The notes beneath the pieces are model-generated. The model had not been told where the DNA came from. It did not search any database and worked only from the letters and a program-made list of their open reading frames with translations. The position numbers and the translations under genes were made by a program. From Sphingomonas ginsenosidimutans (lineage in GTDB: Bacteria; Pseudomonadota; Alphaproteobacteria; Sphingomonadales; Sphingomonadaceae), in assembly GCF_002374835.1 (NCBI RefSeq), contig NZ_NWVD01000001.1:930001-994000 (forward strand): 64,000 bases of DNA, given 5' to 3'. Shown here piece after piece: positions 11,054-20,263 of the stretch (the stretch's first letter is position 1; every line of letters begins with the position of its first letter).

Positions 11054-12352
11054 ATGACCCCGATCACGCACCGGCGGGAAATCGACGAGACCCTGGTCCT
11101 CAAGCGCCGCTGGATCACGCTGGCACTGCTGACGCTGACCTATTTCTTCAGCTTCATGGACCGGCAGATCCTGGCGATCCTGCTGGAGCCGATCAAGCGC
11201 GACCTGTCGCTGAGCGATACGCAGCTGGGGCTGCTGTCGGGGCTGGTGTTCGCGATCTTCTACGCCACGCTGGGCATCCCGATCGCGCGGCTGGCAGACC
11301 GGACCAGCCGGCGCAACATCATCGCCGCCAGCCTGGCGGTGTGGAGCGTGATGACCGCATTGTGCGGCGTGGCGCAGAACTTCACGCAGCTGCTGCTGGC
11401 GCGCGTCGGCGTGGGCGTGGGCGAGGCGGGGGCGGGGCCGCCGAGCCAGTCGATCATCGCCGACCTGTACCCGCCCGAAAAGCGCGCCAGCGCGATGGCG
11501 ATCTATTCGCTGGGCGTCCTGCTGGGCGGGGGGCTGGGGATCATGATCGGCGGCAATGTCGCGCACGCTCATGGCTGGCGCGCGGCGATGCTGGTGGTCG
11601 GCATCCCGGGCATCGTGCTGGCGCTGATCGTGCGGCTGTTCGTCGCCGAGCCGCGCCGCGGCCTGTCCGACGTGCAGCGCGTCGCGGAGGAGGAGGCCGA
11701 ACCGCTGCCGAGCATGTGGCGCGGCTTCCTGGCGATGCTGCACAATCCGGCGGCGGTGTATCTGGTGGCGGGCATGACGCTGACGTCGCTGGTCGGCTAT
11801 GCGCTGACCGGCTGGGGCCCGAGCTACATGCAGCGGTCGATGGGCATGTCGATGCTGACGGTCGCCAATTACATCGCGCTGCCCGCCGCGCTGGTCGGCG
11901 GGGCGAGCGCGCTGCTGGGCGGGGCGATCGCCGACCGGATGGCGAAACGCTACGGCCTGCACGCGCAGGCATGGGTGATCGCGGCGATGAAGGCGATCGC
12001 CTTTCCGTTCGCCGTATCCTTCTATTTCTTCGATTCGGTGCCGGTCGCGCTGGGCGCCTATTTCGTGTCGCTGCTGTTCGCGGGCGTCTATCTGGGGCCG
12101 ACCTATGCGCTGATCCAGCATCTGGCGCCGCTGCGGCTGCGCGCGATGTGGGCGGCGCTGACGCTGCTGATGGTCAATCTGATCGGGCTGGGACTGGGGC
12201 CGCTGGCGGTCGGGCGGCTGAGCGACCTGATGCGGCCGGCGCTGGGCGACCAGTCGCTCCGCTACGCGATGCTGGCGGTGGCGATGATGACGCCGGTGCC
12301 GATCTTCCTGTACTGGCGCGCCGGCGTATTGATGCGCCGCGCCGCGCGCTGA
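11054..12352 (+). CDS. MFS transporter (spinster-like)
   Basis: A 432-residue membrane protein with about twelve hydrophobic helices. The first helix carries YFFSFMDRQILAILLEPIK, and the loop LADRTSRRN is the MFS motif A. Motif VGVGEAGAGPPSQSIIADLYPP is typical of the spinster-type subfamily common in sphingomonads next to TonB receptors. It probably moves the substrate, or an organic-acid product, across the inner membrane after receptor uptake. GAGGAGAGGCGG precedes the ATG. It runs in the same direction as the receptor gene, with its own AT-rich upstream region. Confidence 0.9.
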   Translation: MTPITHRREIDETLVLKRRWITLALLTLTYFFSFMDRQILAILLEPIKRDLSLSDTQLGLLSGLVFAIFYATLGIPIARLADRTSRRNIIAASLAVWSVMTALCGVAQNFTQLLLARVGVGVGEAGAGPPSQSIIADLYPPEKRASAMAIYSLGVLLGGGLGIMIGGNVAHAHGWRAAMLVVGIPGIVLALIVRLFVAEPRRGLSDVQRVAEEEAEPLPSMWRGFLAMLHNPAAVYLVAGMTLTSLVGYALTGWGPSYMQRSMGMSMLTVANYIALPAALVGGASALLGGAIADRMAKRYGLHAQAWVIAAMKAIAFPFAVSFYFFDSVPVALGAYFVSLLFAGVYLGPTYALIQHLAPLRLRAMWAALTLLMVNLIGLGLGPLAVGRLSDLMRPALGDQSLRYAMLAVAMMTPVPIFLYWRAGVLMRRAAR

Positions 12353-12446
12353 TCAAATCGTCCCGTTTTGGAACAATCGCTTGCCCGATGCCGCGCGCTC
12401 CGTATGAGAGCGGCATGATAACGCCTTCTGGGGGGAAGGGCAGGGG

Positions 12447-13298
12447 ATGGACGATCAACACGGGCCGGTCGGCTATTGGGCGCCGCCGGCGGGCCTGACG
12501 GGGTATGTCACCGGTTTCCATCGCTTTCGCGTGCCCGACGTACCGGGCGGCTATCGCGACATCCTGCTGCCCAGCCCGGCCACGATCCGCATCGCGCTGC
12601 ACGATGGCGCACGCTGGTCCACCCGCATCGGCAATCGCGTGTTCGACAATGTGCCGGACCGCACCTTCATGGGGCCGACCAGCCAGGCGGGACAGGTGGC
12701 GGTGGAGGGCAGCGGCACGCTGATCGGCGTGGGCCTGCGTCCGATCGGCTGGGCGCAATTGTTCGGCGGCGACCTGTCGCGCCATGCCAACCGGGTCGTG
12801 CCGCTGGCGACGCTGGACGGCGGGGGCGAGGCGCTGCGCGATGCGCTGGCGGCGGCGGAGGCGGCGGGCGACAGCCCGGTCGCAGCGTTCGCGGCATGGC
12901 TGGAGACGCGGTTGCAGCGCCGCCCGCCCGCCGACCCGCGAATCCCGGTGCTGACGCGGTTGCTGGACGATCCCGCGACCAGCCGGATCGAGGCGGTGGC
13001 CGAGACGCTGGAGATGACGCCGCGCGCGCTGACCACGCTGACGCGCGCGACGTTCGGGTTCACGCCCAAGGTGCTGCTGCGCCGCAACCGTTTCCTGCGC
13101 GCGTTGTCGGCGATTCTGATCGACCCGGCATCGGGCGCGAGCGCGCTGGAGGCGGCGGGTTACTGGGATCGGTCGCACTTCCTGCGCGACAGCCACCTGT
13201 TCCTGGGCTGTTCGATCCGCGATTTCGTGCGGCAGCGCGGGCCGATGAACCAGCTGGCGATCCAGCGGCGCGTGGAGGCGCTGGGCGAACCGGTGTGA
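12447..13298 (+). CDS. AraC family transcriptional regulator
   Basis: A 283-residue protein with an N-terminal sensing half (DILLPSPATIRIALHDG and RTFMGPTSQAG are typical of AraC proteins with a DUF6597-like N-domain) and a C-terminal double helix-turn-helix. The C-terminal half shows IEAVAETLEMTPRALTTLTRATFGFTPK and then GYWDRSHFLRDSHLFLGCSIRDF, near residues 175-255. It is downstream of the receptor and permease genes and is a candidate activator of the uptake genes. The effector is unknown. The ATG follows AAGGGCAGGGG. Confidence 0.87.
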   Translation: MDDQHGPVGYWAPPAGLTGYVTGFHRFRVPDVPGGYRDILLPSPATIRIALHDGARWSTRIGNRVFDNVPDRTFMGPTSQAGQVAVEGSGTLIGVGLRPIGWAQLFGGDLSRHANRVVPLATLDGGGEALRDALAAAEAAGDSPVAAFAAWLETRLQRRPPADPRIPVLTRLLDDPATSRIEAVAETLEMTPRALTTLTRATFGFTPKVLLRRNRFLRALSAILIDPASGASALEAAGYWDRSHFLRDSHLFLGCSIRDFVRQRGPMNQLAIQRRVEALGEPV

Positions 13299-13562
13299 GG
13301 GGGCGGGACGGGTAAGCCGTTGCGGTGCGGGGCGTTGGGTGTCGTCGTCGGAGGCGATGGCGTCCGTTCGTCATGCCGGAACGGGTCCGAGGTGACGGAC
13401 TTTGCCGGGTGCGGGCAGCGCGGTTCGGGGAGCTTTCGGCTCGTCCCGGCTTCACCGTTCCGCGTCGTCAGCCAGTTCAGCGCGTGCGCGGCGATGGATG
13501 CCGGATCACGTCCGGCGTGACGGGGAGGGCGCGGGCATGTCGCCCGATCCGTTTGCCGTCGC
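13299..13562. other. intergenic gap with palindromic repeat units
   Basis: A 264-base gap between converging genes (AraC regulator and tandem TetR). It contains CCGGA at 13501-13505 and TCCGG at 13511-13515 around TCACG, within the wider ATGCCGG...GTGACGG pattern seen elsewhere in the window. A degenerate copy lies near 13371-13397. No gene or U-tract terminator was recognised. Confidence 0.5.
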
Positions 13563-14798
13563 TCACGCCTCCAGCGCGCGGTCGTCGAACATGCCGAACA
13601 TCAGCGTGGAGGCGTAGAGCGCGATCGCGCGGTCGCGCGGCATCGGCCAGGCCCATTTGCGCATGTCGAACGCGGCGTTGAGCAGCGCCATCATCGCCTG
13701 GCTGGCGACCAGGCAGTCGAGCGGGCGGATCGTCCCCTCGGCGATGCCGTCCATCATCGTGCCGGCGATGCGGCGCGCGATGCGGTTCGAGCGGTCGACC
13801 ATCGACTGGCGCTCCCCCGCGGGCAGCCCGCTGAGCGCGGTGGTGCGCAGCAGCGATGCCTGATCGGAGAATTGCACCGCCAGCAGCGCGGCGACGGTAT
13901 CGCACAGCCGCTGCCAGTGGGTGCCGCCCATGCGATCGGCCAGCGCCTGCGTCGCGGTGATCGTGTCGAAGCTGCGGCGGTAGCAGGCGACGACCAGATC
14001 GTCCTTGGCATCCAGATGGTGGTAGAAGCTGCCCTTGGTGACGTTCAGTTCCGACGCGATCCGCTGCACCGACGCGCCGCGATAGCCCAGTTCGTTGATG
14101 AGCCGCGTGGCGGCGAGCAGGAACGCCTCGCGCCCCGGTACGACGTCGTCGACCGGCACCTCCATCGGGCGCGGCGCCCACAGCGCGCCCGGCCCCGCGA
14201 CGCCGCGGCGGAAGAAGTCGATCAGCCAGGCTTCGATCCGCGCATATTGATCGGCGTCGTAACGCGGCAGCCAGACCGGCAACCAGAAGATGTTCTCCAG
14301 CAGGACGTGTGCGCGCGCGCCCGCCAGATCGGTGCGTGCGCGGCCCAGACCGTCCCCCCACAAGGCGCGGGTGCGGCGAAACACCTCCCGCCAGGTGGTC
14401 ATCAGGCGGCCGCGCGCCGGCTCGTCCATGGCGCGCAGGTCGGACAGGACCGCGAACGGGCGTTCCTCGCCGCGCTCGATCCGCGCCAGCCGCGCCATGT
14501 TGATCGCGACGAAGCGTCCGACGCGCTCCTCCGGCGTGGTCGCCTCCGCCGCTTCGTCCAGCATCGCCAGCAGATAGTCGAGCGTATGTTCGAAGGCGGC
14601 GGCGGCCAGATCCTCCTTGCGCTTGAAATAATAGGTGACGCTGGTGGTGTTGAGCCCGACGCGGCGCGCGACATCGGCGAAGGTCATGCCCTTCGCGCTC
14701 TGTTCGTTGATCGCTTCCGCGGCGGCGGCCAGGATCGCCTCGCGCTTTTCCCGGAAGCGGCGCGTGCTGGTGTTTTCGCTGATGTGGACGTCCCCCAT
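13563..14798 (-). CDS. tandem TetR family transcriptional regulator (two TetR modules)
   Basis: About 411 residues, twice the size of a normal TetR. The first DNA-binding domain has FADVARRVGLNTTSVTYYFKRKEDL near residues 38-63; the second has VQRIASELNVTKGSFYHHLDAKDDL near 240-265. Each is followed by an all-helical ligand-binding-like region. A single chain with two TetR units could bind an operator as a pseudo-dimer. It is divergent from the acyl-CoA dehydrogenase at 14954 across a 155-base gap, so control of that cluster is likely. The start could also be a GTG at 14807; neither start has a clear ribosome site. Confidence 0.87.
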   Translation of the reverse strand: MGDVHISENTSTRRFREKREAILAAAAEAINEQSAKGMTFADVARRVGLNTTSVTYYFKRKEDLAAAAFEHTLDYLLAMLDEAAEATTPEERVGRFVAINMARLARIERGEERPFAVLSDLRAMDEPARGRLMTTWREVFRRTRALWGDGLGRARTDLAGARAHVLLENIFWLPVWLPRYDADQYARIEAWLIDFFRRGVAGPGALWAPRPMEVPVDDVVPGREAFLLAATRLINELGYRGASVQRIASELNVTKGSFYHHLDAKDDLVVACYRRSFDTITATQALADRMGGTHWQRLCDTVAALLAVQFSDQASLLRTTALSGLPAGERQSMVDRSNRIARRIAGTMMDGIAEGTIRPLDCLVASQAMMALLNAAFDMRKWAWPMPRDRAIALYASTLMFGMFDDRALEA

Positions 14799-14953
14799 CC
14801 GAGTCACGTTAGCATGCGCGTTTCGAAGGTACAGTCCCTTTTCCTGCGCATCGCATCGCCACGGTGACGCGGGGGTATCGCGATCAAACAGGCGCTTTAC
14901 CGAAGATGCGGTATGGCCTAAGCCCGCATCCGAAACCGAATTGGAGAGATGCG
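14799..14953. promoter_or_regulatory. divergent promoter region, tetR/acyl-CoA dehydrogenase
   Basis: A 155-base gap separates the outward-facing tandem tetR and acyl-CoA dehydrogenase genes. TetR regulators usually act on such a shared region. I could not fix an operator with confidence. The dehydrogenase start is preceded by TTGGAGAGATGCG with a usable GGAGAG ribosome site. Confidence 0.4.
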
Positions 14954-16261
14954 ATGGATTTCACGCTGAGCGAACGGGAAACCTATTTCCGCGACCGGGT
15001 CCGCGAGTTCATCGCCAAGGAAATCGCCCCCCGCCAGGCCGAGCACGACCGCCAGCACCACGAAGGCGATCCGTGGAAGGTGATCCCGGTGATCGAGGAG
15101 GTCAAGGCCAAGGCGCGCGAGGCGGGGCTGTGGAATTTCTTCATGCCGCCGCATTCGGGCCAGCAGCATGTCGACGACACGTTCCAATTCGAGGGCACGC
15201 AGCTGACCAACCTCGAATATGCGCTGTGCGCCGAGGAGATGGGCCGGGTGGGATGGGCGAGCGAATGCTTCAACTGCTCCGCCCCCGATACCGGCAACAT
15301 GGAAGTGCTGCACCGCTACGGCACGCTGGCGCAGAAGGAGGAGTGGCTGCGCCCGCTGATGAACGGCGAGATCCGCTCGGTCTTCCTGATGACAGAGCCG
15401 GCGGTCGCATCGTCCGACGCCACCAATATCGAGACGCGGATCGAGCGCGACGGCGACCATTATGTCGTCAACGGCCGCAAATGGTGGTCGTCGGGGGTGG
15501 GCGATCCGCGCTGCAAGATCGGCATCCTGATGGGCAAGACCAGCTTCGAGGGATCGCGCCACCAGCAGCAGAGCCAGATCCTGGTGCCGATGGACACGCC
15601 GGGCGTGAAGATCGAGCGGATGCTGTCGGTCTATGGCTATGACCATGCACCGCACGGCCATGGCGAGGTGAGCTTCACCAACGTGCGCGTGCCGGTGGAG
15701 AACATCCTGCTGGGCGAGGGGCGCGGGTTCGAGATCGCGCAGGGGCGGCTCGGGCCGGGGCGCATCCACCATTGCATGCGCACGATCGGCGTCGCCGAGG
15801 TCGCGATCGAGAAGATGGCCAAGCGGCTGCTGAGCCGCGTCGCGTTCGGCAAGCGGATCGCCGACCATTCGATCTGGGAACAGCGGATCGCGCGCGCGCG
15901 CATCGACATCGAAATGACGCGCCTTCTCTGCCTGAAGGCCGCCGACATGATGGACAAGGCCGGCAACAAGGCCGCGCAGCAGGAAATCGCGATGATCAAG
16001 GTGCAGGCGCCCAACATGGCGCTGCAGATCCTAGACGATGCGATCCAGGCGCATGGCGGCGGCGGCGTGGCGGAGGATTACGGGCTGGCGCATGCCTGGG
16101 CCGCGATGCGCACGCTGCGCTTCGCCGACGGCCCGGACGAGGTCCACAACCGTGCGATCGCCCGCAACGAATTCGGCAAGCATGGCGAATGGAAGGCCGA
16201 GCGCCCGTCGAACGACCGCGGGCCGGAGGTGTCGAGCGGCGATATCGGGGTGAGCCGGTAA
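14954..16261 (+). CDS. acyl-CoA dehydrogenase, ACAD10/11 (LvaC)-like
   Basis: A 435-residue flavin dehydrogenase-family protein opening [20 protein letters not shown]. Signatures include [20 protein letters not shown] near residues 146-165, [21 protein letters not shown] near 269-280, and the C-terminal [14 protein letters not shown]. The [11 protein letters not shown] and GPDEVH patterns are those of the ACAD10/ACAD11 subgroup. In that group the dehydrogenase domain works with an APH-like kinase on 4-hydroxyacyl-CoA and removes a 4-phosphate. A matching kinase lies two genes downstream. It is first in a rightward run of ADH, kinase and two SDRs. Confidence 0.88.
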   Translation: MDFTLSERETYFRDRVREFIAKEIAPRQAEHDRQHHEGDPWKVIPVIEEVKAKAREAGLWNFFMPPHSGQQHVDDTFQFEGTQLTNLEYALCAEEMGRVGWASECFNCSAPDTGNMEVLHRYGTLAQKEEWLRPLMNGEIRSVFLMTEPAVASSDATNIETRIERDGDHYVVNGRKWWSSGVGDPRCKIGILMGKTSFEGSRHQQQSQILVPMDTPGVKIERMLSVYGYDHAPHGHGEVSFTNVRVPVENILLGEGRGFEIAQGRLGPGRIHHCMRTIGVAEVAIEKMAKRLLSRVAFGKRIADHSIWEQRIARARIDIEMTRLLCLKAADMMDKAGNKAAQQEIAMIKVQAPNMALQILDDAIQAHGGGGVAEDYGLAHAWAAMRTLRFADGPDEVHNRAIARNEFGKHGEWKAERPSNDRGPEVSSGDIGVSR

Positions 16262-16296
16262 GCGCGGCGGCAGGACGATAGCGAGAGGACCGAAAC

Positions 16297-17385
16297 ATGA
16301 AGGCCGCAGTCCTGTTCGAGACGCGACAACCGCTGGAGGTGGCGGACGTCGTCGTCGCCAAGCCGGCCCCGCGCGAGGTGTTGATCCGCACGCGCGCGGT
16401 CGGCGTGTGCCGGTCCGACCTGCATTTCGTCGACGGCACCTATCCGCACGCGCTGCCCGCGATCCCCGGGCATGAGGCGGCGGGCGTGGTGGAGGCGGTG
16501 GGCAGCGAGGTGCGCACCGTCAAGCCGGGCGACCATGTCGTCACCTGCCTGTCCGCCTTTTGCGGACATTGCGAATTCTGCATCACCGGCCGCATGTTCC
16601 TGTGCGTCAGCGGCGAGACGCGGCGCGGCAAGGGCGAGGCGCCGCGGCTGACGCTGGCGGACGGCGGCGTCGTCAACCAGATGCTGAACCTGTCCGCCTA
16701 TGCCGAGATGATGCTGGTCCACGAACATGCGTGCGTCGCGATCGACCGCGACATGCCGCTGGACCGGGCCGCGCTGATCGGCTGCGCCGTGACGACCGGC
16801 GCGGGCGCGGTGTTCAACACCAGCGACGTATCGCCGGGCGAGACGGTGTGCGTGGTGGGATGCGGCGGGATCGGGCTGGCCGCGGTCAACGCCGCCAAGA
16901 TCGCCGGCGCGGGCAAGATCATCGCGCTGGACCCCGTCCCCGAAAAGCGCGCAATCGCCGAGAAGCTGGGCGCGACCCACACGTTCGATGCGCTGGCCGA
17001 GGGCGTCGTGGCCGAGGTGGTCGAACTGTCGAAGGGCGGGGTCGACCATGCGATCGAGGCGGTCGGACGCCCGCAGTCGGCGGCGACCACCGTATCGGTG
17101 CTGCGCCGCGGCGGCACCGCGACGATCCTGGGGATGATGCCGCTGTCGGAAAAGGTCGGGCTGTCGGCGATGGACCTGCTGTCGGGCAAGAAATTGCAGG
17201 GCGGGTTGATGGGATCGAACCGCTTCCCCGTCGATATCCCGCGGCTGGTCGACTTCTACCAGCGCGGTCTGCTCGACCTCGACACGATCATCGCCGAGCG
17301 CGTGCCGCTCGACCGGATCAACCATGCGTTCGACGAGCTCCGCAAGGGCGACGCGACGCGCAGCGTCATTACCTTCGACGCATGA
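16297..17385 (+). CDS. zinc-dependent alcohol dehydrogenase (class III-like MDR)
   Basis: A 362-residue medium-chain dehydrogenase. Catalytic zinc ligands are seen at Cys38 (GVCRSDLH) and His59-Glu60 (PGHEAAG). The structural zinc lobe has Cys89, Cys92, Cys95 and Cys103 (CGHCEFC...C). The NAD site is VGCGGIGLAAVNAAKIAGA near residues 186-204. This class oxidises primary alcohols, omega-hydroxy acids or S-hydroxymethylglutathione-like substrates. Its TGA overlaps the kinase ATG (ATGA), so the two are translated together. In context it may oxidise an alcohol intermediate of the lipid pathway. Confidence 0.9.
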   Translation: MKAAVLFETRQPLEVADVVVAKPAPREVLIRTRAVGVCRSDLHFVDGTYPHALPAIPGHEAAGVVEAVGSEVRTVKPGDHVVTCLSAFCGHCEFCITGRMFLCVSGETRRGKGEAPRLTLADGGVVNQMLNLSAYAEMMLVHEHACVAIDRDMPLDRAALIGCAVTTGAGAVFNTSDVSPGETVCVVGCGGIGLAAVNAAKIAGAGKIIALDPVPEKRAIAEKLGATHTFDALAEGVVAEVVELSKGGVDHAIEAVGRPQSAATTVSVLRRGGTATILGMMPLSEKVGLSAMDLLSGKKLQGGLMGSNRFPVDIPRLVDFYQRGLLDLDTIIAERVPLDRINHAFDELRKGDATRSVITFDA

Positions 17386-18437
17386 CCGACAGCAATCTTC
17401 AGTCCGAGATCGCCGAGCGCGACCGGCTCGACACCGATCGCCTGAGCGCGTGGATGCAGGCGCATGTCGAGGGCTTCGAAGGCCCGCTGACCTATGCCAA
17501 GTTCGCTGGCGGGCAATCCAACCCGACGTACAAGTTGCAGACGCCGGCGCGCAACTACGTCCTGCGGCGCAAGCCGATGGGCGAGTTGCTGCCGTCCGCG
17601 CACCAGGTGGACCGCGAACATCGCGTGATGGCCGCGCTGCACCCCACCGGCTTCCCCGTGCCGCGCCAGTACGGCCTGTGCGAGGACGATGCGGTGATCG
17701 GTTCGGCCTTCTACGTCATGGAGATGGTCGTCGGACGGACGATCTGGGACGGCGCGATGCCCGACCTGACCCCGGCGCAGCGTCGCGACCATTATCATGC
17801 GATGATCGACACGCTGGCCGACCTGCACAATGTCGATCATGTCGCCGCCGGGCTGGAGACGTTCGGGCGGCCCGGCAATTATTTCGAGCGGCAGGTATCG
17901 CGCTGGATCAAGCAGTATCGCGGTGCCGAGACCGAGCACATGCCCGCGATGGAAAGCCTGATCGAATGGCTGCCGCGCACGGTGCCCGAGCAGACGCGCA
18001 CGTCGATCGTCCATGGCGACTATCGCGTCGACAACATGATCTTCGCGCCCGGTACCGAGCCGCGCGTGCTGGCGGTGCTGGACTGGGAATTGTGCACGCT
18101 GGGCGATCCGATCGCGGACCTGACCTATTATCTGATGAGCTGGGTGACCGAACCGGAAGGGCGATCGGGCGTGATGGGGCTGACCGGTCCCGACACCGGC
18201 ATTCCGCACCTGGAGGAGATGCTGGAACGCTATTGCGCGCGGACCGGGCGCGACGGCGTGCCGCAGCTCGACTGGTATTTCGCGTTCAACCTCTTCCGGC
18301 TGGCCAGCATCGTCCAGGGCATCAAGAAGCGCGTGCTGATCGGCACCGCCAGCAATGCGCGTGCGGAGGAAACCGCCAAGCGCGTGCCGATGCTGGCGGA
18401 TGCGGCGTGGGGATTTGCGCAGAAGGCAGGGGCCTAG
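17382..18437 (+). CDS. APH-fold phosphotransferase (LvaA/ACAD10-11 kinase-like)
   Basis: A 351-residue aminoglycoside-phosphotransferase-fold kinase. The N-lobe has FAGGQSNPTYKL near residues 41-52 and the nucleotide lysine region YVLRRKP. The catalytic loop is HGDYRVDNM (His211, Asp213, Asn218) and the metal motif DWE starts at Asp234, followed by LGDPIADLTYYLMSW. This subgroup is not a resistance enzyme. Relatives are the kinase half of human ACAD10/11 and Pseudomonas LvaA, which phosphorylate 4-hydroxyacyl-CoA. Its neighbours (an ACAD10-like dehydrogenase, ADH and SDRs) support the same role. It is translationally coupled to the ADH gene. Confidence 0.88.
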   Translation: MTDSNLQSEIAERDRLDTDRLSAWMQAHVEGFEGPLTYAKFAGGQSNPTYKLQTPARNYVLRRKPMGELLPSAHQVDREHRVMAALHPTGFPVPRQYGLCEDDAVIGSAFYVMEMVVGRTIWDGAMPDLTPAQRRDHYHAMIDTLADLHNVDHVAAGLETFGRPGNYFERQVSRWIKQYRGAETEHMPAMESLIEWLPRTVPEQTRTSIVHGDYRVDNMIFAPGTEPRVLAVLDWELCTLGDPIADLTYYLMSWVTEPEGRSGVMGLTGPDTGIPHLEEMLERYCARTGRDGVPQLDWYFAFNLFRLASIVQGIKKRVLIGTASNARAEETAKRVPMLADAAWGFAQKAGA

Positions 18438-18462
18438 CCGGCGCCGCACAAGAAACGGGGAG

Positions 18463-18482
18463 ACCCCAGCCTGCGCTGGGGT
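18463..18482. repeat. REP-like palindrome (ACCCCAGC/GCTGGGGT)
   Basis: Perfect 8-base arms ACCCCAGC and GCTGGGGT flank a CTGC loop, within GGGAGACCCC...GGGGTGATG. An identical core occurs at 54738-54757. It lies between the kinase and the next SDR. Confidence 0.75.
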
Positions 18483-18508
18483 GATGCCCGGGAACTCCAG
18501 GAGGGATG

Positions 18509-19273
18509 ATGTCGCTGTTCGATCTGACCGGGAAGGTCGTGCTCATCACCGGATCGTCGCGCGGGATCGGGAAGGCGAGCGCGATCGCCTGCGCCGAACA
18601 GGGCGCGAAGGTGGTGATTTCCAGCCGCAAGCAGGATGCGTGCGAGGCGGTGGCGGGCGAGATCAACGCGCGTTTCGGGGCCGGGACCGCGATCGCGGTG
18701 GCGGCCAATATCTCCGACAAGGCCGGGTTGCAGGCGCTGGTGGATGCGACGCGCGCAGCGTTCGGTCGGATCGACGTGCTGGTGTGCAACGCGGCGTCCA
18801 ACCCCTATTACGGGCCGCAGGAAGGGATCGCCGACGACCAGTTCCGCAAGATCCTGGACAACAACATCATCTCCAACCACTGGCTGATTTCGATGGTGGC
18901 GCCGGAGATGAAGCAGCGCGGCGCGGGCAGCATTGTCATCGTCAGCTCGATCGGCGGCCTGCGCGGATCGACGGTGATCGGCGCTTATTGCATCAGCAAG
19001 GCCGCCGACATGCAGCTGGCGCGCAACCTGGCGCACGAATACGGCCGCCACGGCATCCGCGTGAACTGCATCGCGCCGGGGCTGATCAAGACCGATTTCG
19101 CCAAGGCATTGTGGGAGGATGAGGCGGCGGTGGCCGAGCGCAACGCGACCACCCCGCTGCGCCGCATCGGCGAGCCGGAGGAGATCGCCGGCGCGGTCGT
19201 CTATCTGGCCAGCCCCGCCAGCGCGTTCATGACCGGGCAGACGATGGTGATCGACGGTGGCGTGACGATCTGA
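18509..19273 (+). CDS. SDR family oxidoreductase
   Basis: A classical short-chain dehydrogenase of 254 residues. TGSSRGIG at 14-21, CNAASNP near 93-99, catalytic Ser146 (IVSSIGG), and Tyr160/Lys164 in YCISK are all present. An AGGAGGG site sits directly before two adjacent ATGs; the second (18509) is better spaced than the first (18506). It follows the kinase gene by about 70 bases that contain a palindromic repeat. As LvaD does in the levulinate pathway, an SDR here could reduce a 4-ketoacyl-CoA or oxidise a 3-hydroxyacyl-CoA. Confidence 0.88.
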   Translation: MSLFDLTGKVVLITGSSRGIGKASAIACAEQGAKVVISSRKQDACEAVAGEINARFGAGTAIAVAANISDKAGLQALVDATRAAFGRIDVLVCNAASNPYYGPQEGIADDQFRKILDNNIISNHWLISMVAPEMKQRGAGSIVIVSSIGGLRGSTVIGAYCISKAADMQLARNLAHEYGRHGIRVNCIAPGLIKTDFAKALWEDEAAVAERNATTPLRRIGEPEEIAGAVVYLASPASAFMTGQTMVIDGGVTI

Positions 19274-19289
19274 ACCCCCCGCGTCCGTC

Positions 19290-19310
19290 ACCCCGGCTTC
19301 GTGCCGGGGT
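19290..19310. repeat. REP-like palindrome (ACCCCGGC/GCCGGGGT)
   Basis: Perfect 8-base arms ACCCCGGC and GCCGGGGT flank TTCGT, just after the SDR stop. It pairs with the second type at 19367-19387, in a head-on arrangement common for such repeats. Confidence 0.75.
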
Positions 19311-19366
19311 CCACCGTGCGGCGGGCGCATCGCATGAATTCATCACCGGCGCGCGCGGCCCGGTGG

Positions 19367-19387
19367 ATGCCGGAACAAGCCCGGCAT
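19367..19387. repeat. REP-like palindrome (ATGCCGG/CCGGCAT)
   Basis: Arms ATGCCGG and CCGGCAT flank AACAAGC, followed by GACGG. The repeat includes an apparent ATG at 19386, which argues against using that codon as the start of the next gene. Confidence 0.7.
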
Positions 19388-19400
19388 GACGGAGGGTGAA

Positions 19401-20198
19401 ATGCGGTTCCAGGACAAATCGATCATCGTCACCGGCGCGGGTTCGGGCATCGGGCGCGCGGCGGCGACGCTGTTCGCGGCCGAGGGCGGGCGCGTGGTGG
19501 TGGCGGACATCAACGACACCGCCGACGCCACCGCGCAGGCGATCCGCGATGCCGGCGGCACCGCCGAGGCGATCCGCATCGATGCGGGCAACGAGGATGA
19601 CGTGGCGAAGACGGTCGCGCTGGCGGTCGAGCGGTTCGGCGGGCTGGACGTGATGTTCGCCAATGCCGGCATTTCGGGCGGCATGGCCAATATCTTCGAC
19701 ACCGACGTATCGCTCATCACCGAGGTGCTGCGCGTCAACCTGATCGGTCCGTATCTGGCGGTGAAGCATGCCGCGCCGCATATCGCCGAGCGAGGCGGCG
19801 GGGCGATCATCCTGACCGCCAGCGTCGCGGGTATCCGATCGGGCGCGGGATCGCCGGCCTATTCGGCGTCCAAGGCGGGTGTCATCAACCTGGCGATGGT
19901 GTCGGCGCAGCAGCTGTCGGGATCGAACGTGCGCGTCAACGCGATCTGCCCCGGGCTGACGGAAACGGGGATGACCAAGCCGACGTTCGACTATGCGCGC
20001 GACGCGGGCAAGATGGACCGCGTCGGCCGGCTGAACCCGCTGCGCCGTGGTGCGCAGCCCGAGGAGCTGGCGAAGGTGGCGCTGTTCCTGGCGAGCGACG
20101 ATGCCAGCTATGTCAACGGACAGGCGATCGCGGTCGATGGCGGGCTGTCGTCGAGCCACCCGGTGACCAAGCAGGAATATGGCCGCACCGCGGTGTAG
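19401..20198 (+). CDS. SDR family oxidoreductase
   Basis: A short-chain dehydrogenase of 265 residues. TGAGSGIG is at 11-18, NAG near 88-90, Ser141 in TASVAG, and YSASK gives Tyr154 and Lys158; the C-terminal [11 protein letters not shown] is typical. The ATG at 19401 is chosen because GGAGGG precedes it; the in-frame ATG at 19386 lies inside a palindromic repeat. It is the last gene of the run that starts with the ACAD10-like dehydrogenase. The substrate is unknown. Confidence 0.87.
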   Translation: MRFQDKSIIVTGAGSGIGRAAATLFAAEGGRVVVADINDTADATAQAIRDAGGTAEAIRIDAGNEDDVAKTVALAVERFGGLDVMFANAGISGGMANIFDTDVSLITEVLRVNLIGPYLAVKHAAPHIAERGGGAIILTASVAGIRSGAGSPAYSASKAGVINLAMVSAQQLSGSNVRVNAICPGLTETGMTKPTFDYARDAGKMDRVGRLNPLRRGAQPEELAKVALFLASDDASYVNGQAIAVDGGLSSSHPVTKQEYGRTAV

Positions 20199-20263
20199 CG
20201 GACCGCGCGACGGAACGGGTCGCGGCTGACACGGGTTTCTCCCGCGATCTGAGGAGAAACATC

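Noticed and set aside
17382..18437. Antibiotic-resistance aminoglycoside kinase
   Set aside because: The APH fold is present, but the sequence pattern and the ACAD/ADH/SDR context match the ACAD10/LvaA kinase group.
19386..19400. Earlier ATG for the second downstream SDR
   Set aside because: This ATG is part of a palindromic repeat; the ATG at 19401 has a GGAGGG site and fits SDR N-termini.
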